Shown here: positions 58,989 through 64,000 of the stretch, piece after piece | Position numbering within the stretch: position 1 is the first letter of the stretch | Layout of the letters: every line of letters begins with the position of its first letter | Assembly (NCBI GenBank): GCA_947311845.1 | Contig: CAMZMU010000041.1 | Span: 130,579,840 to 130,643,839, forward strand | DNA from: Poa pratensis | Lineage: Eukaryota; Streptophyta; Magnoliopsida; Poales; Poaceae | Reading direction: 5' to 3' | DNA length: 64,000 nt | Notes under the pieces: model-generated | Seen by the model: only the letters and a program-made list of their open reading frames with translations | Databases searched by the model: none | What the model was told of the DNA's origin: nothing | Program-made: the position numbers and the translations under genes

Positions 58989-60087
58989 ATCGCTGTCTTT
59001 GCAGCGGCCTTGTCTGACACATGGAAGTTAAGGGTTCTTACCTTCGATCATGCTGTCGGTGTAATAAATCCAGTGTGTGTTTTTTATTTCGAATAGTGCC
59101 TTGCTTGATGTACAAAAGGTTGTAGAGGAAAATTATCCAAGATTTCTGTGGAATTTTGTGCTTTGAGCTGCTTGAGACATGAGATGGTCTTTGCATAATT
59201 TGGAGACTAATCTGGGTTGTTTTGTCAATCCGGATTTTGTTGTTTGAGTTTGGTTGACAAGATGCTGAGCAACGTAGTTGTCCCGTGTCCCTGTTGTTAT
59301 CAAACATGTGCCTCCTTTTTTTGAATTGGACATGTGTCCCTTTGACTGTGGAGGGAAAGGACAGATGGCGCCCAAGATAAGCTGGAGTCAAATACCATTA
59401 ATATGCACAAAATAATGTTAGCACAAGTTGACTGTCAAGGCCGCTTTGTGAACTTACTACTACTCCTTTTTTGTCTACCTACCTTTACTACTACTGCTGC
59501 ATTCTTTGTGATTTGTGCAAGAACATATTCAGACTGTTTGCTTGAAGAATATACACGTCTTCGCACCAGGAACCTAGCGACGCACCAGTCACGATGCAAA
59601 AACACATACAAACTCATCTGAATCGAAAGGAGGAAATTGACTCACGGCTCAATTCACATAGATCGCTGGCATAAGATGCTGAAATTATCAGGTTGCACAG
59701 ATAACACTGATCAAACTGTAGAGGCTCTTATTTGCCTATACATGGTACAAACTACAAACATGACGGGATAATATAACTAGGTTTCTGTCTCACTTAGTTG
59801 AGGGGATCACACGCTGTTCCAGATATATACTCTATCATTTCTCACACTAAAGGGATTGTCGCCCAGCATTACAGCAACATAATTACATCCAACAAGCTAA
59901 ACCGTTGTACAGCACTGGAAGCACAGAAACCAACAGTCATAACAAGCTACGGATTGAAAAGCATGAGCAGTGGAGCTTGTGTGGTGACCTCAGTTCATAT
60001 GTTCATTTTGGGTGTGTTGAGTGTATCTTGGTCATCTCGCAGGCAAACTGACTGTGAACATGGCTACTTTGAGAGTATTCGTCACTG
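58989..60087. other. convergent 3' regions of serpin copy 2 and SnRK2 remnant
   Basis: 58989-59400 is the serpin 3' flank shared with copy 1. About 59640-60087 is probably the 3' untranslated region of the minus-strand SnRK2 remnant. No further gene seen. Confidence 0.45.
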
Positions 60088-60375
60088 TCACATTGCATAG
60101 ACTATCTCCCCGCTGCTCTCCACATCAAGGTCAGCGTCTGAATCAAGGTCCTCCATGTCATCGTCGAGGTCAAGACCATCGTACAAGAACTGGTTGATTC
60201 GAGAACCAGCTGCCGGTATGGTGGCCTCTGCCAGGATCTGCATGATCTCGTCCATGCCCTGCATCGGCTGTTCGGGCTCCTCGTACTGGCTGCTCATTGT
60301 GCTGTCATCCACCAGGTCAGCAGGGAGATTCTTCAAGAACCATGGATGGTTTCTTATCTCGGGGATTGTGATTCT
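60088..60375 (-). pseudogene. SnRK2 kinase C-terminal exon (subclass III, SAPK8-like)
   Basis: 96 codons on the minus strand, from an acceptor-like ACATACAG|AGAATC at 60376-60375 to the stop at 60088. It encodes the end of the kinase domain ([20 protein letters not shown]), the Ser/Thr kinase-adjacent domain I helix ([18 protein letters not shown]) and the acidic ABA-box-type tail [18 protein letters not shown] ending GEIVYAM. These are hallmarks of subclass III SnRK2 kinases, which act in abscisic-acid signalling, where the acidic tail binds PP2C phosphatases. The coding sequence is undamaged, but no other SnRK2 exon is found up to the window end. A LINE fragment lies directly upstream and in frame, so this is a truncated gene or a chimera. 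Confidence 0.85.
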
Positions 60376-61000
60376 CTGTATGTTCCAAGCGTCCCCTTGA
60401 ATCGCTAAAGCATCCTTGACAGAAACCTTCTGAAACTGTTTTGAGTTCTTGCTGAACATTATAGCCGATTTCTCGGCGTTAATACATTGCCCAGAACAAT
60501 TCTCATACAGCTCAAAGATTTGTGGAAGAGTCACTGCCTCCTCCACATTCGCTTTGATTAAAAGTACTGAATCATCAGCAAAAAACAAATGTGTCACTGC
60601 CGGAGCCGCCGGGCAGATTCTCACTCCACTAATTCTCCCATTTGCCTCCGCATCTTGTAAAAGACCAGACAAACCCTCAGCACAAATTACAAATAGATAT
60701 GGAGATAGTGGGTCTCCCTGTCGTAAACCACAAGTAGGTGTGAATTGCTCAGTGAGAGCACCATTAACTTTTATTTCATACCTCACTGTGGTTACGCATT
60801 TCATTATAAGCTTCACAAACCTCCTGGAGAACCCCATCTTCATCATCATTGCCTCCAAGAAAGACCATTCGACTCTATCATAGGCTTTGCTCATGTCAGC
60901 TTTCACGGCCGCAAATCCATCAATACCACTTCTTTTGTTCATGAGATAATATCTGGTGAGGGTTGGAAAGCGTACCGCGTGGAGGTACCGGGATGGGCTC
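60376..61000 (-). pseudogene. LINE reverse-transcriptase fragment fused in frame to SnRK2 exon
   Basis: On the minus strand an open frame covers the palm part of a plant LINE reverse transcriptase: [40 protein letters not shown], the catalytic FADDSVLL, and the following [19 protein letters not shown]. It ends near AIQGDAWN, a few codons before the SnRK2 exon. Endonuclease, thumb and zf-RVT regions are absent. The frame is open for the whole fragment and runs on into SnRK2, giving up to about 319 codons. The left limit (upstream in minus sense) fades out near 60990. Confidence 0.8.
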
Positions 61001-61672
61001 AAGGTCAAGGTCGGTAACTTGGTCCGGCCGCGCTGACGGCCATCCAACGGTACTTGGGTGGTCCATCCTAGACGTTGGACGGCTCAGATCGATTGAAGGA
61101 AAGGCCACGAGCAGAGGGCTTTCCGCACCAGCCGTCGTATTGATCGGCCGGCTTGTCGTGGACTAGGGTAGGAGGAGATGGTTAAATTAGGCAAGGTCAG
61201 TTTGGTTTGCGGCCTTGCAACATTCGATTGAGTGGCTGTTCACACGCATGGACGAGCCACTCTTGCGTGCGTCCGTGCGAGTCGGGACAAGACAGGACGG
61301 GGAGAGAATAAAAGCGCGCGTGTCTGTCTAAATCTCGTTTGTTGAGCGAGAATGTTCGCCCCCAAACGACATTTTTTTTGCATGTCCATTCTTGATTTAT
61401 TACTTAACCAAAATTATTGTAGTCGAAAATGATTGAAGGAATTCGATGCCCACTAGCCACGTGTTAGATTATTTTATTTACTTAAGCGCCTCCCTAAACA
61501 TTCTGCGCCGTGGATGCTTTTAGGGCATCTCTGGCTGATATATACGTAAAATCAGTTTGATTAGAGGAATTCGATGCCCACTAGCCGCGTGTTAGCTCAG
61601 TTTGGGGGCTGCGGTAGCTGAATTGATGGAATGCATTCATTGGCATTGGACTTGTAAAGGAGGTTCAGTTTA
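61001..61672. other. intergenic stretch with short direct repeat
   Basis: No gene. GGAATTCGATGCCCACTAGC occurs at 61438 and 61566 (128 bp apart). A GC-rich patch at 61000-61160 has no recognised product. Confidence 0.35.
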
Positions 61673-62290
61673 TCTATACTAATATTAAAAGAGCAAACAT
61701 GTTAGGATACTTTAAATCTTGTCCGTTCAATTTTCAATCAACGCTCCATATTGTCCAGATGTCGAGTACCAAACAACTTTGACCGGTCCAACAGTTTTTT
61801 CCATCTTATGTTTCGATCACGCAAGCTAAAGCTAAAGTCCCGATGACATCTTAAAAAAAAGAGTCCCGATGAAGAAAAACAATTCGGATCGGATCGTATA
61901 CATACATGGAAAAGGAAAAAAAATGTCCCGGAGTACTGCATCACGATTCCATCAAGGTTGCTCAATGCTGCCAGGACATGGACCGAACGGCGCGGCGGTG
62001 CACATGGCGCTGGACATGAAGGAGGTGCACCTGCTCCTCCGCGGTGCCCTCTCCTGCGTCAAGGACTACGTGCCCATCTACAGGGCGTGGATCGACATGG
62101 TCACATGGAGCTGGAGATGGAGCACGGCGGCGACGGATGTGTTCAAAAAACGAGCAGAAGAGGCGGCAAAGGCTGGGGCTGATTCGCGGCGCCAAGAAGT
62201 GGCTGGGGACGACCTTCAAGCTGCTCTGCTTACCACGGTTGACGGTTCTCCCAGCTGCCGCGGGGTACGAGACGGCTCGTGAGTAGTCAT
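61673..62290 (+). mobile_element. probable Helitron 5' end with adjoining sequence
   Basis: TCTATACTAATATTAAAAG begins at 61673 after a host A. This is the common 5' terminus of Triticeae Helitrons and resembles the 5' end of the 29798-30350 element (TCTATACTTCTTATAAAG). A 3' hairpin plus CTAG could not be found with confidence, so the right limit given is only the end of the coding-like block and the class is tentative. Confidence 0.35.
61869..62282 (+). pseudogene. coding-like fragment, unknown
   Basis: An open frame of 137 codons whose middle is GC-rich and reads like protein (GAAVHMALDMKEVHLLLRGA, then YVPIYRAWIDMVTW). The ends look random, so only about 61960-62130 may be true coding sequence. 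No family recognised. Its position just inside a possible Helitron 5' end would fit a captured host-gene piece. Confidence 0.2.
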
Positions 62291-62840
62291 CGATTGCTGA
62301 GGTAGCCTCTTCTGCCTTATAATCTGATTTTGTTAGCACTAAATTGTCAATGTGAGTTAAGTTATTACTCATGTTAAATATTCAGCGCACTAGCTGCAAT
62401 ATATCCCTGATCTCCTAATTCTTAATTTCTTTCAATTGATGCTTCACCATTTTATTATTTTATTGAACTGTCTCTTACGTTAGTATATCAGTTGAGTTTT
62501 TTGTTCCTGTTGTAATCTGTCAATAAGTTTCTGCAAAACTCGGTGCTATGTGGAGATTCCAGGTCAAAGATACTCTGTTCAAATGCACTAACAATGCTAC
62601 TATTTTCCTTTGTTCAAAAAACTACTGTTTTCCTTTGTGTTCACTTCAGATGCACTAATAGTATACTCTGTTCGGTTTTTTCGGCCAGCTAGAGATTACT
62701 ACTGGGTATTATTAATGGCGCATCTCAAGAACATGACACGATTCTGTAGCACCTTCTCTTCATTGCACTCTTATCTACATGCTGTTATTTTGTGGTGATC
62801 CAAATTCGTATATACTGATAAAATGCCGACTTGTGACAAG
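62291..62840. other. intergenic stretch, nothing recognised
   Basis: AT-rich, with no coding match, RNA gene or repeat that I can support. Confidence 0.35.
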
Positions 62841-64000
62841 GAGAGCGGAGCGTCCCGGATTAGGTCACGTTACCGACCTAGATTAGGTCAGGACACCTAT
62901 AAATATATCTTGTAAGCCGCCGTCATGGGATAAGTCGCATTGTGTAAATCTCCGGCGTTTGTAACCTCACCCAATATAGTGAAATATTGCTGACTGGCGC
63001 CCGTAGTTTTTTCTCCTCCATTGTTGGAGGAGTTTTCCCCGGTACTAATTTTGACCAACGTTGGATTAATGCATGCAATTTTTGTTATGATCTCACTTCA
63101 TTGTGGTTTTCAGGAGGGTACTACTTGATGAGCAGCATCAAGAATATTCCAACCCTCAGAGGTGACAACTACACTGAATGGAGAAAGAAGGTTGATTTGG
63201 CCTTCGTTTGTGCTGAGGTGGACTGGGTTGTGGACACTCCACAGCCAGTCAAACCTACAGAGACAGTCAGAGATGCAAAAGACGATGATGATGCATGGGA
63301 TAAAAAGAAGAGGGATTATGCTCCATTGGAGATATCATATACCCTCGACAACAAAAAGTAGCTCACCGGCAATAAAAAGTGCATGGCTTTCATAAAAAAC
63401 ACAATTGAGCACGCTATTGTGGGCTCAATTACAGAGTGTACTTCCATAAGGGAGTTTCTTGAAAAGATAAAGAGCCAGTTCACTGGTTCTTCAAAGATAT
63501 ATGCTACCCAGTTGCTAAAGCAGCTGGTGACAGAAAAGTACACAGGAGGTGGACATGGCATAAGAGAGCACATCCTCCGGATGAGCCATATGACAGCTAA
63601 GGTTAAGCCCATGGACGATGATTTGAAGCTCAAGCCTGCACTCCTTGTTCATCTAGTTATGGCTTCACTGCCAAAAGAGTTTGACACTTTTGTTGTCAAT
63701 TATAACATGTCGCCTGAAAAATGGGACATTGAAAAAACAATAGCCATGTGTGTGCAAGAAGAAAAAGAAAAAGAACTACAATCAAAGTAGCAATGGTTCC
63801 ACTTCAAAACCACATGGAAAAGCTCCCACACATTATCTGCATCTGAAGAAGTCTCTTCCAGTGGACAAAGATACATGTCTCCACTGTAAGAAGACTGGGC
63901 ACTACAAGAAAGATTGCCCTGATTGGCTAAAGTCGATAATGGCAAAGAGAGGTAACGATATTGTTTCCTTTGTAAATGAATCCTTGTATACATAGTTTTC
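62841..64000 (+). mobile_element. Copia LTR retrotransposon, 5' part
   Basis: The end of an LTR-like promoter region (TATAAATATA near 62899, GTAACCTCACCCAATATAGTG near 62960, then CTGGCGCCCGTAG) is followed by a leader and a Copia-type gag. The leader contains a possible intron ending GGTTTTCAG|GAGGG just before the start codon. The LTR start was not located. Pol lies beyond the window. Confidence 0.65.
63128..63995 (+). pseudogene. Copia gag (UBN2 type) with CCHC knuckle
   Basis: ATG at 63128 opens MSSIKNIPTLRGDNYTEWRK, the typical Copia gag start that precedes a UBN2 domain. TAG at 63359-63361 interrupts it; the same frame continues through [34 protein letters not shown] and [15 protein letters not shown] to 63790. 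A frameshift in the A-rich AAGAAAAAGAAAAAG tract (about 63760) moves to the frame with the zinc knuckle CLHCKKTGHYKKDC and a stop at 63993. Gag would package the RNA; this copy is broken. Confidence 0.85.

Overview
The window looks like nuclear DNA of a grass, most probably Triticeae (wheat, Aegilops, barley group). It has GT-AG introns, no operons, a handful of decayed host genes and transposable elements stacked in one another. Markers are a Stowaway MITE with CTCCCTCCG ends, a Tekay-type chromovirus, an LTR family starting TGATACGTCTCC, plant serpins, a grass F-box/DUF295 gene and a SnRK2 kinase tail. The species is inferred, not proven. No bacterial, organellar or CRISPR feature is seen.

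Layout: 1-1003, a dead Harbinger transposase (minus). 2276-2608, a MITE just upstream of an F-box/DUF295 gene (2758-4029, plus) broken by one TAG. 5015-5390, a 120-bp tandem duplication with a Stowaway element in its second copy. 6480-7060, a LINE 3' remnant. About 8300-19610, a transposon-like unit. Its main gene (minus, 18611 to 9794, 16 exons inferred here) encodes a protein of about 1871 residues with two complete Ulp1/C48 protease domains in tandem. A double zinc-knuckle remnant lies convergent to it, and its introns and flanks are full of GTTCAC words. 19641-20690, the 3' end of a Gypsy element. 20691-23565, a region with tandem arrays that ends in a CACTA terminus. 23566-26459, two LINE pieces head to head, as expected of a twin-primed insertion, ending in poly(A) inside serpin exon 1.

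Two serpin genes (26460-29373 and 55385-58988, both plus) are duplicates, including their 3' flanks, and both carry inactivating changes. The 26 kb between them holds a Helitron (29798-30350), a solo LTR with GATAC target duplications (30535-34188) and a full-length chromovirus with ACATG target duplications (34292-54298). A Gypsy element coding only for gag and protease (35665-43881) has inserted into the chromovirus's 5' LTR. The second serpin has a Harbinger-type element in its intron.

After the second serpin come the last exon of an SnRK2 kinase (minus, 60088-60375), joined in frame to a LINE reverse-transcriptase fragment, a probable Helitron 5' end at 61673, and the start of a Copia element (about 62841 to the window end). 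The host genes share no pathway; they are separate genes in a TE-rich region. The features most worth checking are the double-Ulp1 gene, the LINE-SnRK2 chimeric reading frame and the twin-primed LINE.
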